Assembly (NCBI GenBank): GCA_900078775.1
Contig: LT549889.1
Coordinates: forward strand, 62,001 to 126,000
Source: Mycolicibacterium aurum
GTDB lineage: Bacteria; Actinomycetota; Actinomycetes; Mycobacteriales; Mycobacteriaceae
Direction of reading: 5' to 3'
Length of the DNA: 64,000 bases
Position 1 is the stretch's first letter. Each line of letters starts with the position of its first letter. Below, in pieces: positions 28,766 to 37,970 of this stretch. The notes below the pieces were generated by a model, which did not search any database, had not been told where the DNA came from, and worked only from the letters and a program-made list of their open reading frames with translations. The position numbers and the translations under genes were made by a program.

Positions 28766-29559
28766 ATTTCCGTGGTACCGGCGTGCCCGATCCGCTCGAT
28801 GGTGGCGGCCACATCGGTAGCCCGGTTGCCGTCGATCAGCACCAGTCCGCCGAGGTCGGGACTGGCGTGCAGGAACCGCGCCAGGTCGTCGCCGGTCGCG
28901 ACCGGGTAGATGTGCACGTCCGGAACCTGCTGCCGCCATTCCGAGGCGAGACGGTTGACGGCGTCGGCGCAGGTCTTGTCGCTTCCGGAGTCGGTCCACA
29001 CCGCCAGAATCGCCCATCCCCGCTGCCTCGCCTCGGAAGCGGCCTCGGCGAACAGGGTGTCGTTGTCACGGGAGTCGGCGTCCACCGGTGCGATGATCCA
29101 TCGGGACTGAGATTCGGGGGCGGGGGTCCGGACCGGATGTCGGACGATCGCCACCGGGCAGGTCGCCTCGGCGGCGACCAGGGTCGCGGTGGAACCCAGC
29201 AAGGTGATCCCGATGCGGTTCATCCCGGTCCAACCGACACAGATCATGTCGGCGCTGCCCGCTTCGGCGAGCAGCACACCGGCCGGAAAGCCCTGTGCGA
29301 TGGACGTCGTCACGGGCACGCCGCGACCGCGTTCGTCGATCCGCTCGCGGATTGTCTGCAACGCGTGCTTGGCTATGATCACGGCGGATTCGTACTCACC
29401 GGCCGACAACGTCCCCGTCAGGTCGGTTCTGATCACGTAGACCAGATGCAGTGTCGCGCTTCGTCGCAGCGCTTCGTCGATCGCCCAGAGCGCGGCGTAT
29501 TCCGCTTGTTCGGAACCGTCGACCCCGACGATGACCCGCGTGCTCGCCGTCTCAGGCAT
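28729..29559 (-). CDS. Universal stress protein with degenerate second domain
   Basis: The 276-aa protein has a good N-terminal Usp domain (RVIVGVDGSEQAEYAALWAIDEAL, ATP-loop variant GWTGMNRIGITLLGS). The C-terminal domain keeps the fold pattern but has lost the glycine-rich ATP loop (LVLIDGNRATDVAATIERIG). It is the most divergent Usp in this window. Its last residues and stop codon are within a 16-bp tandem repeat, which suggests the C-terminus has been shaped by slippage. It is convergent with the kinase gene. Confidence 0.88.
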   Translation of the reverse strand: MPETASTRVIVGVDGSEQAEYAALWAIDEALRRSATLHLVYVIRTDLTGTLSAGEYESAVIIAKHALQTIRERIDERGRGVPVTTSIAQGFPAGVLLAEAGSADMICVGWTGMNRIGITLLGSTATLVAAEATCPVAIVRHPVRTPAPESQSRWIIAPVDADSRDNDTLFAEAASEARQRGWAILAVWTDSGSDKTCADAVNRLASEWRQQVPDVHIYPVATGDDLARFLHASPDLGGLVLIDGNRATDVAATIERIGHAGTTEIAVMVVPSRGGA

Positions 29560-29871
29560 GTTGGCGCCCTTCGTATCAGGTATCCAGGGTTCTCAGGTTA
29601 GGCGGCCACCCGGCGCGGTGGACGGGGTCAACGGTCACCTCTATGTGGGCGAAGGTCCATTGTGGGGCGGGCATGAACGTGCTGGCGGCGTGTCGAGTTC
29701 AGCTTGCCGCGGCGCCGGTGCGGGAGAGGCCCATCGGATGACAGAGGTCGGGACTTTGGTCGCTTTCACGCAGCGCCCGCGCGCAATACCGTCGACTTCA
29801 TCGCCGGCTTCGACGAGGCGCTCGCCGTGGCGATCGGATGACCGGAGGTGGCGGGCGAAAAGGAGAGCGAA
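29560..29871. other. 312-bp gap between divergent usp and membrane-protein genes
   Basis: No convincing gene is seen. The useful content is a DosR-type box at 29750-29763 and, before the next gene, the ribosome site AAGGAGAG. Confidence 0.6.
29750..29763. promoter_or_regulatory. DosR box upstream of the four-helix membrane protein
   Basis: GGGACTTTGGTCGC matches the dyad except for one base in the second half. It lies 108 bp before the ATG at 29872 and about 190 bp upstream of the divergent usp start. Confidence 0.6.
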
Positions 29872-30348
29872 ATGAACACCGATCCGCAATCAGTTTCCAG
29901 AACAAGAAGTTTCGCTCGGGTCATCGGACCCTGTCTGACCATAGTGTCGGTGATCGCCACTGCTCGCAGTGCGGCGATGGCGACCCTGTTGACGCAGTTC
30001 ACCAGTGGCGAGCTGTGGTCCTGGGTGGTCGGGGCGTTCGCCCTGATCGGCGGCATCGCGATTGTGGCGTTCCACCAATACTGGCGGAGTCCGGCCGCGG
30101 TCATCGTGTCGGTGATCGGCTGGCTACTGGTCGTTCGAGGGGTGCTGTTGATGGCCTTTCCGGGCTGGGTCGCGTCGGTCGCCGACCGAATCGCGGGGTC
30201 GGTGGGTTCCTGGCAGGTGGTCTATGTGGCAGTGGCGTCGGTCGGGCTGTATCTGACCTACGTCGGCTGGATGGCTCGGGCAGGGGCCGGTTCCGGTAAC
30301 TCCGCCGGCGCGTCGGGGGAGCATGGCCGGCTCCACCGGGCAGCTTGA
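29872..30348 (+). CDS. Small four-helix membrane protein of unknown function
   Basis: The 158-aa protein starts at ATG 29872 behind AAGGAGAG. Hydrophobic segments near residues 15-35, 47-67, 75-95 and 110-132 predict four membrane helices, with a short basic N-terminus and a Gly/Ser-rich tail. No catalytic or cofactor residues stand out. Its own DosR-type box suggests expression in hypoxia. I do not recognise the family. Confidence 0.7.
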   Translation: MNTDPQSVSRTRSFARVIGPCLTIVSVIATARSAAMATLLTQFTSGELWSWVVGAFALIGGIAIVAFHQYWRSPAAVIVSVIGWLLVVRGVLLMAFPGWVASVADRIAGSVGSWQVVYVAVASVGLYLTYVGWMARAGAGSGNSAGASGEHGRLHRAA

Positions 30349-30476
30349 CCGTCGGCGCTGACGCCGACACCGGTGCCGGACGCGAGATCCGCTCCGGCGC
30401 AGACCATCACTGCTGATCAGGCGGCAGGGTCGGTGACAACCCCGGGTCCATCACGGACCAACGACCCCGAAGGTCC

Positions 30477-30490
30477 GGGACCTCAGTCCC
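30477..30490. promoter_or_regulatory. DosR box heading the usp/hydrogenase stretch
   Basis: GGGACCTCAGTCCC matches all outer positions. It is 77 bp before the Rv1738-like gene at 30568 and is the nearest upstream box for the plus-strand genes through the hydrogenase protease at 37573. Confidence 0.8.
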
Positions 30491-30567
30491 TACTTCCGTC
30501 CCATCCGTGGTGATCGAATCGATGCAGCAACGACCGCCGATTCGCTGCCGACCGAAGGGGATCGCTC

Positions 30568-30849
30568 ATGACCGAGGATGAACACACCGTCCGCAAGGAC
30601 TGGACCGTGCAGATCGCGATCGACGAGTACGACGGACGTACCCGGGCGACCGCCACCCTGCGCGGAGGCGACCGGGAGACGACCGGTATCGGTCTGGCGC
30701 GGTGCAACCCCGCCGACCCCGATATCGCCGACATCGGCGACGAACTCGCCGTCGCCCGGGCGCTGGCGGCGCTCGTCCAGCAACTACGAACCAGCACGGT
30801 TCACGATATCGAGGAGTCCACCCATCAGCCGGTGACCGCGTTGCGTTGA
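30568..30849 (+). CDS. Rv1738/Rv2632c-like protein (DUF1876), copy 1
   Basis: The 93-aa protein has the family pattern KDWTVQIAIDEYDGRTRATATL, TGIGLARCNPADPDIADIGDELAVARAL. Rv1738, a strongly DosR-induced protein, has a fold like ribosome hibernation factors, so a role in ribosome silencing is suggested but not shown. It begins a plus-strand series 77 bp after a perfect DosR box. A second copy with an inserted repeat is at 45753. Confidence 0.88.
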   Translation: MTEDEHTVRKDWTVQIAIDEYDGRTRATATLRGGDRETTGIGLARCNPADPDIADIGDELAVARALAALVQQLRTSTVHDIEESTHQPVTALR

Positions 30850-30904
30850 GCTGCGACGGTGTATGCGATGCCGGCGAGGACCGGCCAACGAAATGGGGTT
30901 CTCC

Positions 30905-31858
30905 ATGAAGATGTCGGGTGAGCGTCCGGCCGGGACGCCGGGCGGGGCGCAGAACCGCTCTCCCGGCATCCTCGTCGGCATCGACGGATCTGCCTCGTCG
31001 ACATCGGCGGTGCGGTGGGCAGCACGGGAGGCCTTGCTGCGCAAGCTTCCCCTGCAGATCGTGCACGTGATGAAGTGGCCGTCCGGGCCCATCTGGGCCG
31101 AAGTGCTCGCCACTCGTGATATCGCCGCGGACCTGACACGAAGCGGTACGGCGATCCTGCACGCGGCACAACAGGTCGCCGAGGAGGTGATCGGCGGGGC
31201 CGTCGAGATTCGAGTCGACGACGTCGTGGCCGCCGAGAGCGTCGTGGGCGTCCTGGTCGACCGCTCCCGATTGGCGCGGATGGTCGTCGTCGGACGCCGA
31301 GGCACGGGGGCGGTCAGTCGATTGTTGATGGGTTCTGTCACCTCAGCGCTCATCCGGTACGCCCACAACCCGGTCGTGGTGGTGCACGGTGCGGACGCGG
31401 AATCGTTGCCCGCGCCCGACACCGCGCCTGTCGTGGTCGGTATGGACGGGTCCCCGACCTCGGAGAATGCACTTGCCTTCGCATTCGACGAGGCGTCCCG
31501 CCGGGGAGCGCCGCTGGTAGTGGTGCACGCGTGGGGTGACGTCGAGGGCGAGCCACTGCCGGGCTCCCAATGGGAACAGCTGAGAGTTCTGGCCGAGGAG
31601 CGGGTGGCCGAGCGACTCGCGGGCTGGGGCGAACAGTATCCGGATGTCCTTGTGCACCGTGACGTCGTCCTCGACCGTCCGGCGCACCACCTGCTGCAAC
31701 AATCGCCGACCGCGCAGCTGACAGTCGTGGGCAGCCGCGGGCGCGGCGGCTTCAAGGGCCTGCTGCTGGGGTCGGTCAGCAAGAGCGTTGTCGAGGGCGC
31801 ACAGACACCCGTCGTCGTGGTCCCACCCGATGGCAGTCGCGGCTCAGAGAATCGGTGA
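30905..31858 (+). CDS. Universal stress protein, tandem Usp domains
   Basis: The 317-aa protein has two Usp domains with loops GRRGTGAVSRLLMGS and GSRGRGGFKGLLLGS. Start candidates are ATG 30893, 30905 and 30911; none has a strong ribosome site, and 30905 is a middle choice. The second domain shares [22 protein letters not shown] with the other Usp proteins here. It stands between two small hypoxia-type genes and is likely transcribed with them. Confidence 0.9.
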   Translation: MKMSGERPAGTPGGAQNRSPGILVGIDGSASSTSAVRWAAREALLRKLPLQIVHVMKWPSGPIWAEVLATRDIAADLTRSGTAILHAAQQVAEEVIGGAVEIRVDDVVAAESVVGVLVDRSRLARMVVVGRRGTGAVSRLLMGSVTSALIRYAHNPVVVVHGADAESLPAPDTAPVVVGMDGSPTSENALAFAFDEASRRGAPLVVVHAWGDVEGEPLPGSQWEQLRVLAEERVAERLAGWGEQYPDVLVHRDVVLDRPAHHLLQQSPTAQLTVVGSRGRGGFKGLLLGSVSKSVVEGAQTPVVVVPPDGSRGSENR

Positions 31859-31873
31859 TGGAAAGGACCGCTC

Positions 31874-32152
31874 ATGAAAGCCAACGTCGGTGACTGGCTG
31901 GTGATCAAGGGTTCGGTGGTGGACAGACCGGATCAACGCGGTTTGATCACGGAGGTGCACTCGTCTGACGGGTCACCGCCCTATGTGGTGCGATGGCTCG
32001 ACACCGACCACATTGCCACGGTGTTCCCGGGATCGGACGCGATCGTGGTCACGGCGGAAGAACAGAAGGACGCCGACGAGCGGGCCCGGCACAGATTCGG
32101 TGTGATCCAGTCCACGATCCAGCGCAACCAGTCGACCGGTGAGGGGACTTGA
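31874..32152 (+). CDS. DUF1918-family small protein (Rv0569/Rv2302-like)
   Basis: The 92-aa protein starts with the SH3-like barrel typical of DUF1918 (VGDWLVIKGSVVDRPDQRGLITEV, PPYVVRWLDTDHIATVFPGSDAIV). Rv0569 in this family is DosR-regulated; a DNA-binding role has been proposed for relatives, but nothing here proves it. It is 15 bp after the usp stop with GGAAAGGA before its ATG, so it is co-transcribed. Confidence 0.88.
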   Translation: MKANVGDWLVIKGSVVDRPDQRGLITEVHSSDGSPPYVVRWLDTDHIATVFPGSDAIVVTAEEQKDADERARHRFGVIQSTIQRNQSTGEGT

Positions 32153-32338
32153 CCCCACGCCTGAATGCTTGACGCCAGTCGGCCGTTGCCGCAGTGCCGT
32201 TGGTCCATGGATGCCAGTGCCGTTGGTCCCCGGTCTTCGGTGTCCCACAGCGATCCGTATCGGCCCTTCTCCTCCAGCACCGTCACCGTTCGCCGATGAC
32301 GATGGACTTCACCGGACGGGTGAACTGGGAGTGGTGAA

Positions 32339-32623
32339 ATGCACTGGCACGAATACGATATGGGGTGGTGGGGCTATGCGGGTATGGGCATCGGCATGGT
32401 CTTGTTCTGGACCCTGCTGATCGCCGCCGGCGCTGCCCTGTTCATCGTTCTCGTCGGTGATCGCCGCCGGCCGCCCACACCACCGATGCCGCCGCCGCCC
32501 CCGATGCCGGTGCACCAGACACCCGAACAGATACTGGCTGCCCGCTTCGCGCGGGGCGAGATCGGTGAATCCGAGTTTCGCGACCGCCTCGCGGTGCTCC
32601 AGAACCATCAGGAATCCGGTTGA
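32339..32623 (+). CDS. SHOCT-domain membrane protein
   Basis: The 94-aa protein has one membrane helix (residues about 18-42), a proline-rich linker (residues 47-60) and a C-terminal SHOCT motif (QILAARFARGEIGESEFRDRLAVL), a short oligomerisation-type element. The 186-bp region upstream has two direct copies of CAGTGCCGTTGGTCC, 23 bp apart (32192 and 32215), of unknown meaning. Function unknown. Confidence 0.78.
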   Translation: MHWHEYDMGWWGYAGMGIGMVLFWTLLIAAGAALFIVLVGDRRRPPTPPMPPPPPMPVHQTPEQILAARFARGEIGESEFRDRLAVLQNHQESG

Positions 32624-32702
32624 CCGCACGCACCAACTGCAGGCCGTTGTCGATTGCCTGCCTGCAAGGTGCAGACCGTGCCACAGAAAGGCTCACATCA
32701 CC

Positions 32703-33032
32703 ATGAATCGCGAACTGTGCAAGTTTCTTTCCGGGACGTTTGCCGCACTCGGCTACGCGCACGCGGCCTACGCCGTGGCGACCACACGCGGCATCATCAG
32801 TGAACCGGTCTTCCGGGGCAGGAGGTGGGGCGTCGAATACATGTGGACGGAGGCGGCCATCTACTCCGCCGCGGGTCTGGTATTCGGTTATCTGGGGTGG
32901 AAAACACGATCTCCGGTGCCCCCGGTGGGATCCTCCGCCGCCGGGGATCTGCGGGTGGTCGAGGCGGCCGGCGCCGGTCAGACGGCCTCCGGGAAGCAGG
33001 ATCCGGCCGATCTCGGTTCACCCACGCCCTGA
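32703..33032 (+). CDS. Small membrane protein preceding the hydrogenase operon
   Basis: The 109-aa protein starts at ATG 32703 behind GAAAGG. It has two hydrophobic segments (residues about 8-27 and 50-66, the second AAIYSAAGLVFGYLGW) and an Ala/Gly-rich, probably disordered tail. No motif reveals function. It sits 72 bp before the hydrogenase genes and may anchor or accompany them, which is only a context inference. Confidence 0.65.
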   Translation: MNRELCKFLSGTFAALGYAHAAYAVATTRGIISEPVFRGRRWGVEYMWTEAAIYSAAGLVFGYLGWKTRSPVPPVGSSAAGDLRVVEAAGAGQTASGKQDPADLGSPTP

Positions 33033-33104
33033 GGACCTTCGCCCCTGCCGGGTGTGACCGATGGCCACTGCAGCGAGTGTGGCCGCGGACGAAGAGTGGA
33101 ATCC

Positions 33105-34202
33105 ATGAACGGTGTGGTGATCGACGCCGCGGGTCTGCGAAACCTGGTGTCCGCGTTGATCGACCGCGGCTACCGGGTGATCGGCCCGACCCTCTCCGGC
33201 AACGCGATCGAGCTCGCCGAACTGACCGCTGCCGAAGACCTGCCGAGGGGCTGGGGTGTCGACGTCGGCCCCGGACATTACCGGCTGCGTCGCCGCGGCG
33301 ACTCGGCACTGTTCGGCCATTCCGCCGGTCCGCAGTCCTGGAAACAGTTTCTGCACCCGCCACGACAGCGGTTGTGGTCGTCCGCGGAACCGGTCGTCGA
33401 GCAGCCTGAACGGCTGGCCTTCATCGGCGTCCGGGCCTGCGATCTGGCCGCGATCGCCGTGCTGGACGGGGTCCTGGGCGCTGCCGCGCATCCAGACCGG
33501 GGATTTCGCGGCCGACTGAGCGATACCTTCGTGGTGGCCGTCAACTGCACCGAGCCCGGCGGGCTCTGTTTCTGTGCCTCGATGGGGACCGGTCCGCGGG
33601 TCGGTCCCGGCTACGATCTGGCGCTCACCGAACGCATCACCGACGACTCCCCGTACTACCTCGTGGAGGTCGGCAGCGAGGAGGGCGCGCAGGTGCTCGC
33701 CGTCCTGGACCATCGCGACGCACGTCCTGACGAAATCGACTCGGCCAGCGCCGATGTGGATGCAGCGGCGCGGCAGATGGGTCGGCAGATGCCGGCCCGG
33801 GACCTCCGTGAACTTCTCGTCGAGTCCCGGGAGTCGCCACACTGGGACGAGGTCGCCGACCGGTGCCTGACGTGCGGCAACTGCACCATGGTGTGTCCGA
33901 CGTGTTTCTGCACGAGTGTCGAGGATGTCACCGACCTCACCGGTGGCCACGCCGAACGGTGGCTGGAATGGTCGTCGTGTTTCGATGTGGACTTCACGTT
34001 CATCCACGGGGGCAACGTCCGCCAGTCCGCACCGTCGCGGTACCGACATTGGATCACGCACAAGCTCGGCACCTGGCATGACCAATTCGGCAGCAGCGGC
34101 TGCGTGGGCTGTGGTCGGTGTATCGCCTGGTGTCCCACCGGAATCGACATCACCCAGGAGATGACGACCCTGGCCGAACTGGCCGAGCACCGCGATGACT
34201 GA
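33105..34202 (+). CDS. hyhB: Group 3b NiFe hydrogenase, iron-sulfur (beta) subunit
   Basis: The 365-aa protein has two 4Fe-4S motifs near the C-terminus (CLTCGNCTMVCPTC and CVGCGRCIAWCP) and an upstream Cys cluster (NCTEPGGLCFC), as in HydB/HyhB and anaerobic sulfite reductase subunit A. It passes electrons between the catalytic dimer and the flavin subunit. ATG 33105 is taken. It overlaps the next gene by 8 bp. No membrane segment: the complex is cytosolic. Confidence 0.9.
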   Translation: MNGVVIDAAGLRNLVSALIDRGYRVIGPTLSGNAIELAELTAAEDLPRGWGVDVGPGHYRLRRRGDSALFGHSAGPQSWKQFLHPPRQRLWSSAEPVVEQPERLAFIGVRACDLAAIAVLDGVLGAAAHPDRGFRGRLSDTFVVAVNCTEPGGLCFCASMGTGPRVGPGYDLALTERITDDSPYYLVEVGSEEGAQVLAVLDHRDARPDEIDSASADVDAAARQMGRQMPARDLRELLVESRESPHWDEVADRCLTCGNCTMVCPTCFCTSVEDVTDLTGGHAERWLEWSSCFDVDFTFIHGGNVRQSAPSRYRHWITHKLGTWHDQFGSSGCVGCGRCIAWCPTGIDITQEMTTLAELAEHRDD

Positions 34203-35043
34203 CACCGCGAGGACCGCTGCCTCGGCGATGACGCCCACCCCGTACCGGGTGTGCTCCCGTGCCGACGAGAACCGCGAGTGCTCGACACTGCACCTGTCGC
34301 CCGTCGATGCTGCGCTCGGTACACCCGGACCGGGCGAGTTCATGATGATGTACGTCTTCGGGGTCGGCGAGATCGCCGTCTCGGTCAGCGGTGTCCCCGG
34401 GGCGCCGGATACCACCCTCGTTCATACCGTCCGGGCGGTGGGTGCGGTGAGTACGGCGCTGCGTGAGGCGCAGGTGGGCACGGTGATCGGGATGCGGGGG
34501 CCGTTCGGGACCGGTTGGGAACTCCGGGACACGACCGGGCGCGACCTCATCCTCGTCGCGGGTGGCGTCGGGTTGGCGCCGTTGCGCCCGGTCGTGCTCG
34601 CCGTCCTCGCCGACCGGACCGCGCACGCCAGGGTGACCCTGATCGCGGGTGCCCGCTCGCGCGAGGAGTTCCTGTTCGGTGCCGAACTGCGGGAGTGGTC
34701 GCGGGGTCGGATGATCGGCGTGCAACTGACCGTCGACATCCCGATGCAGGGATGGTCGGGCGAGGTCGGTCTGGTCACCGAGCCACTGCGCAGACTGGCG
34801 CTGCGGCCGGAGAAGACGACGGCCTTCCTGTGCGGGCCGGAGTCGATGATGCGCTCCTGCGCCGAGGAACTGCTGCGCAAGGGTGTGTCCGCCGGTGACA
34901 TCCGGGTCTCGTTGGAACGCAATATGCAGTGCGCGGTCGGCTGGTGCGGACACTGCCAACTGGGTCCGCTGCTGTTGTGCCGGGACGGGCCGGTCGTCGG
35001 CTACGACGTCGCCGGACCCCTGCTCGCGGTCCGGGAGCTCTAG
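34195..35043 (+). CDS. hyhG: Group 3b NiFe hydrogenase, FAD/NAD(P)-binding (gamma) subunit
   Basis: The 282-aa protein is a ferredoxin-NADP reductase-type diaphorase: FAD domain (FMMMYVFGVGEIAVSVSG, GMRGPFGTGW), NAD(P) site (LILVAGGVGLAPLRPVV, FLCGPESMM) and a C-terminal 2Fe-2S motif (CAVGWCGHCQLGPLLLC). It couples hydrogen chemistry to NAD(P)H. It overlaps the beta gene by 8 bp and abuts the small-subunit gene directly, so all are translated together. Confidence 0.9.
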   Translation: MTDTARTAASAMTPTPYRVCSRADENRECSTLHLSPVDAALGTPGPGEFMMMYVFGVGEIAVSVSGVPGAPDTTLVHTVRAVGAVSTALREAQVGTVIGMRGPFGTGWELRDTTGRDLILVAGGVGLAPLRPVVLAVLADRTAHARVTLIAGARSREEFLFGAELREWSRGRMIGVQLTVDIPMQGWSGEVGLVTEPLRRLALRPEKTTAFLCGPESMMRSCAEELLRKGVSAGDIRVSLERNMQCAVGWCGHCQLGPLLLCRDGPVVGYDVAGPLLAVREL

Positions 35044-35802
35044 GTGAACACCCCGTCGCTGGCAGTCTGGAAATTCGCATCCTGCGACGGATGCCAACTG
35101 ACCCTGCTGGATTGCGAGGATCAGCTGCTCACCCTCGCCGACCAGGTTCGGATCGTCACCTTCCTGGAAGCGTCCAGTGTGGTCGCCACGGGGCCGTATG
35201 ACATATCCCTGGTCGAGGGCTCCATCACCACCGAAACCGATCGCCTGCGGATCCTGGAGATACGCCGGCAGTCCACGACCCTGGTGACGATCGGCGCCTG
35301 CGCCACGGCGGGCGGGATTCAGGCCCTGCGCAACATGGCCGACGCCGAGGAGTTCGCCTCGGTTGTCTACGCCCGGCCGGACTACATCGACACATTGGCG
35401 ACGTCGACACCGGCCGCCGCGCACGTCGAGGTCGACTATCAACTGCAGGGCTGTCCGATCGATCGCGGCCAGCTGCTCGACACGCTTGCCGCGCTACTGA
35501 TCGGCCGCAAGCCGCGGTTGCCGGCCAGGACGGTGTGCTCGGAATGCAAGCTGCGCGGCGTGACGTGTGTCCTGGTCGCCGAGTCGATTCCGTGCCTGGG
35601 CCCGGTGACACAGGCCGGTTGCGGCGCGCTGTGTCCGTCCTGCCATCGAGGCTGCTACGGCTGCTTCGGGCCCGCGGCCACCCCGGACACCGCGGCGCTG
35701 ATCCCGTTGCTGCGTCGCGACGGCCTGTCCGAAGCTGGTGTCGAACAGGTGTTCTCGACGTTCAACGTCACCAGATTCGCCGCTGAGCGGAACGACCGAT
35801 GA
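35044..35802 (+). CDS. hyhS: Group 3b NiFe hydrogenase, small subunit
   Basis: The 252-aa protein has the proximal-cluster start [37 protein letters not shown], then Cys-rich segments for further clusters ([26 protein letters not shown]). There is no Tat signal or C-terminal membrane helix, so it is a cytoplasmic, bidirectional-type enzyme. GTG 35044 starts right after the gamma-subunit stop. It overlaps the large-subunit gene by 4 bp. Confidence 0.93.
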   Translation: MNTPSLAVWKFASCDGCQLTLLDCEDQLLTLADQVRIVTFLEASSVVATGPYDISLVEGSITTETDRLRILEIRRQSTTLVTIGACATAGGIQALRNMADAEEFASVVYARPDYIDTLATSTPAAAHVEVDYQLQGCPIDRGQLLDTLAALLIGRKPRLPARTVCSECKLRGVTCVLVAESIPCLGPVTQAGCGALCPSCHRGCYGCFGPAATPDTAALIPLLRRDGLSEAGVEQVFSTFNVTRFAAERNDR

Positions 35803-37091
35803 GTCGCGAGGTTCGCACCCTGTCGGTGGGCGCGCTGACCAGGGTGGAAGGTGAGGGCGCCCTGCACGTGACGCTCCGGGACGGAGTTCTGGACAGCGTG
35901 GAACTCAACATCTACGAACCGCCCCGGTTCTTCGAAGCGTTCCTGCGCGGCCGGGCACACACCGAGCCACCCGATCTCACGGCGCGGGTGTGCGGTATCT
36001 GCCCGGTCGCCTACCAGGTCAGCGCGTGCAACGCCATCGAGGACGCGTGCGGGGTCAGCATCGACCCTGAACTGGTCGATCTGCGCCGTCTGATGTACTG
36101 CGGGGAATGGATACACAGCCATGCGCTGCACATCTTTCTGCTGCATGCACCGGATTTCCTGGGTTACCCGGACGGCATCAGCCTGGCGCGGGACCGGCCG
36201 CGGTTGATCGAGCGCGGACTCGCCGTGAAGAAGGCCGGCAACCGACTGATGGAAGTGATCGGTGGTCGCGCGATCCACCCGGTCAACGTCCGGTTGGGCG
36301 GCTTCTATTCGGTGCCAAGGAAATCCGACCTCAAACCGGTGGCCGAGCAGTTGCGGCGCGCACTCGATGACGCTGTCCGAACCGTTGCCGAGGTTGCCGA
36401 ATTCGACTGCCCAGATCTGGAATTCGATCATGAATTCTTGGCGCTCACCGGCACCGGCAGGTACCCGATCGAGAACGGGCACATCGCCCGCAGCGCAGGC
36501 GCGACGTTCCCGGTCGCGGACTTCACCCGGCATGTGGCGGAAACCCAGGTACGCCACTCGACCGCGCTGCACGCAACCCTGGACGGTGGCCGCTACCTGA
36601 CCGGACCGCTGGCACGTTACTCGTTGAACTCTGCCGCGTTGTCACCGGTCGCCCGCCGGGCGGCGGCAGACGCGGGGCTGGGGCCGCAGTGCCGCAACCC
36701 GTTTCGCAGCATCGTGGTCCGCGCCGTCGAGGTGGTGTACGCCTTGGACGAGGCGCTGCGCATCATCACCGACTACCAGCGGCCGGTCCGCCCGTTCGTA
36801 CCGGTTCCGGCCCGCGCCGGCGTCGGGCATGGGGTCAGTGAGGCACCGCGCGGCCTGCTGTTCCACCGCTACGAGCTCGGCGACGACGGTCTGGTGCGGT
36901 CCGCGACGATCATCCCGCCCACCGCACAGAACCAGGGCGCAATCGAGCACGAGATGGCCGAGCTCGTGGCGGCGAACCTCGGCTGTGACGACTCGGCGCT
37001 GACCGCGCTGTGCGAGCGGTCGATTCGCAACCACGACCCCTGCATCTCCTGTGCGGCGCATTTCCTGACCGTGAGCGTCGACCACCGATGA
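35799..37091 (+). CDS. hyhL: Group 3b NiFe hydrogenase, large (catalytic) subunit
   Basis: The 430-aa protein has both NiFe ligand motifs: [10 protein letters not shown] (L1, near residue 65) and DPCISCAAH (L2) nine residues from the end. Maturation proteases usually cut just after the L2 His, which here would remove FLTVSVDHR. The gene set and NAD(P) subunit match group 3b; the M. smegmatis enzyme of this type makes hydrogen in hypoxia under DosR. Its stop overlaps the protease start by 4 bp. Confidence 0.94.
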   Translation: MSREVRTLSVGALTRVEGEGALHVTLRDGVLDSVELNIYEPPRFFEAFLRGRAHTEPPDLTARVCGICPVAYQVSACNAIEDACGVSIDPELVDLRRLMYCGEWIHSHALHIFLLHAPDFLGYPDGISLARDRPRLIERGLAVKKAGNRLMEVIGGRAIHPVNVRLGGFYSVPRKSDLKPVAEQLRRALDDAVRTVAEVAEFDCPDLEFDHEFLALTGTGRYPIENGHIARSAGATFPVADFTRHVAETQVRHSTALHATLDGGRYLTGPLARYSLNSAALSPVARRAAADAGLGPQCRNPFRSIVVRAVEVVYALDEALRIITDYQRPVRPFVPVPARAGVGHGVSEAPRGLLFHRYELGDDGLVRSATIIPPTAQNQGAIEHEMAELVAANLGCDDSALTALCERSIRNHDPCISCAAHFLTVSVDHR

Positions 37092-37573
37092 ACGGCGAGG
37101 TGCTCGTCATCGGCATCGGCAACGATCTCCGCGGCGACGACGGAGTCGGGCTGGTGGTGGCCGCGGCGCTGGCGGACCGGCGGACGCCGGGTGTACGGGT
37201 GATGACCACCGCCGGTGATCCCGCCACCATCATCGACGCCTGGGTCGGGGTGGGGCTGGTCATCGTGGTGGATGCGGCGATGGGTGACGTCGCGACCAGT
37301 GGGCGGCTTCGGCGCTGGGTGCCGGCGGAGATGGCCGGCATTGCCGAGGTCAGCTCACATGGACTGGGCCTGCTGCAGGCGTACGGGCTGGGCGAGGCGC
37401 TGGGCAGGCTGCCGGCCCGGGTGGTGGTGTTCACCGTGGACATCGCCGAAGCCGGTCACGGCATCGGGCTCAGCCCACCGATCGGTGCGGCGGTGCCGCG
37501 TGCGGTGGCCGCCGTACTCACGGAGGTTCGCGATCGTCGGCGCCGACGCCGAACCGAAACCGTCGACCGGTGA
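37088..37573 (+). CDS. Hydrogenase maturation protease (HyaD/HycI family)
   Basis: The 161-aa protein has the nickel-recognition motif GIGNDLRGDDGVG at residues 9-21, IVVDAAMGD (second Asp) and SSHGLGLLQAYGL with the conserved His. It trims the large-subunit C-terminus after nickel insertion. It is the last operon gene, overlapping the large subunit by 4 bp. Its final 56 bp overlap the convergent flavin-protein gene, and its Arg-rich C-terminal tail is coded there. No hypABCDEF genes occur in this window. Confidence 0.92.
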   Translation: MNGEVLVIGIGNDLRGDDGVGLVVAAALADRRTPGVRVMTTAGDPATIIDAWVGVGLVIVVDAAMGDVATSGRLRRWVPAEMAGIAEVSSHGLGLLQAYGLGEALGRLPARVVVFTVDIAEAGHGIGLSPPIGAAVPRAVAAVLTEVRDRRRRRRTETVDR

Positions 37574-37949
37574 CCCGAACCGGCAGGATCCGGACGTAGT
37601 GCTGCTTGGGCGTCGCTGTCCATGGCAGGACCTGCGCCTGCTCGGCGACCGCGATCTCCTCGTCGGTGCGAAGCATCCGGGCGATGCCCTTGACGATGAC
37701 GCTCCATCCCTCCGACAAGCCGTGGTCGTCGGCTTCGAACAGCACCTGATGGTTGATCGCGGCGCTGACCAGCTTGGTGCCTTGGGCCGTGCGGAACAGC
37801 ACCGTGCGGTTCTGCACGGCGTAGTTGACCGGGAAGATATCGGGATTGCCGCCGACGCTGGTGACCAACCGCCCCAGCGTCAGGCCGCCCAGCAGTCCCC
37901 AGCACTCTGCCAGAGACAGAATGTCGACCGGCTCACCCTTGGTCTTCAT
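37518..37949 (-). CDS. Pyridoxamine-5'-phosphate-oxidase-fold flavin/F420-binding protein, copy 2
   Basis: The 143-aa protein is a close paralogue of the one at 23410 (GRLVTSVGGNPDIFPVNYAV, TVLFRTAQGTKLVSAAIN, SEGWSVIVKGIARMLR). The cofactor could be FMN, F420 or heme. It is 21 bp after the Hrp1-like gene and probably shares its promoter and DosR box. Its 3' end runs 56 bp into the hydrogenase protease gene on the other strand. Confidence 0.85.
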   Translation of the reverse strand: MKTKGEPVDILSLAECWGLLGGLTLGRLVTSVGGNPDIFPVNYAVQNRTVLFRTAQGTKLVSAAINHQVLFEADDHGLSEGWSVIVKGIARMLRTDEEIAVAEQAQVLPWTATPKQHYVRILPVRVTGRRFRFGVGADDREPP

Positions 37950-37970
37950 CGCGGTTCCGACGGTGTGGTG

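Noticed and set aside
32144..32157. GGGACTTGACCCCA considered as a DosR box
   Set aside because: Second half is shifted and fails the dyad; it overlaps the end of the DUF1918 gene.
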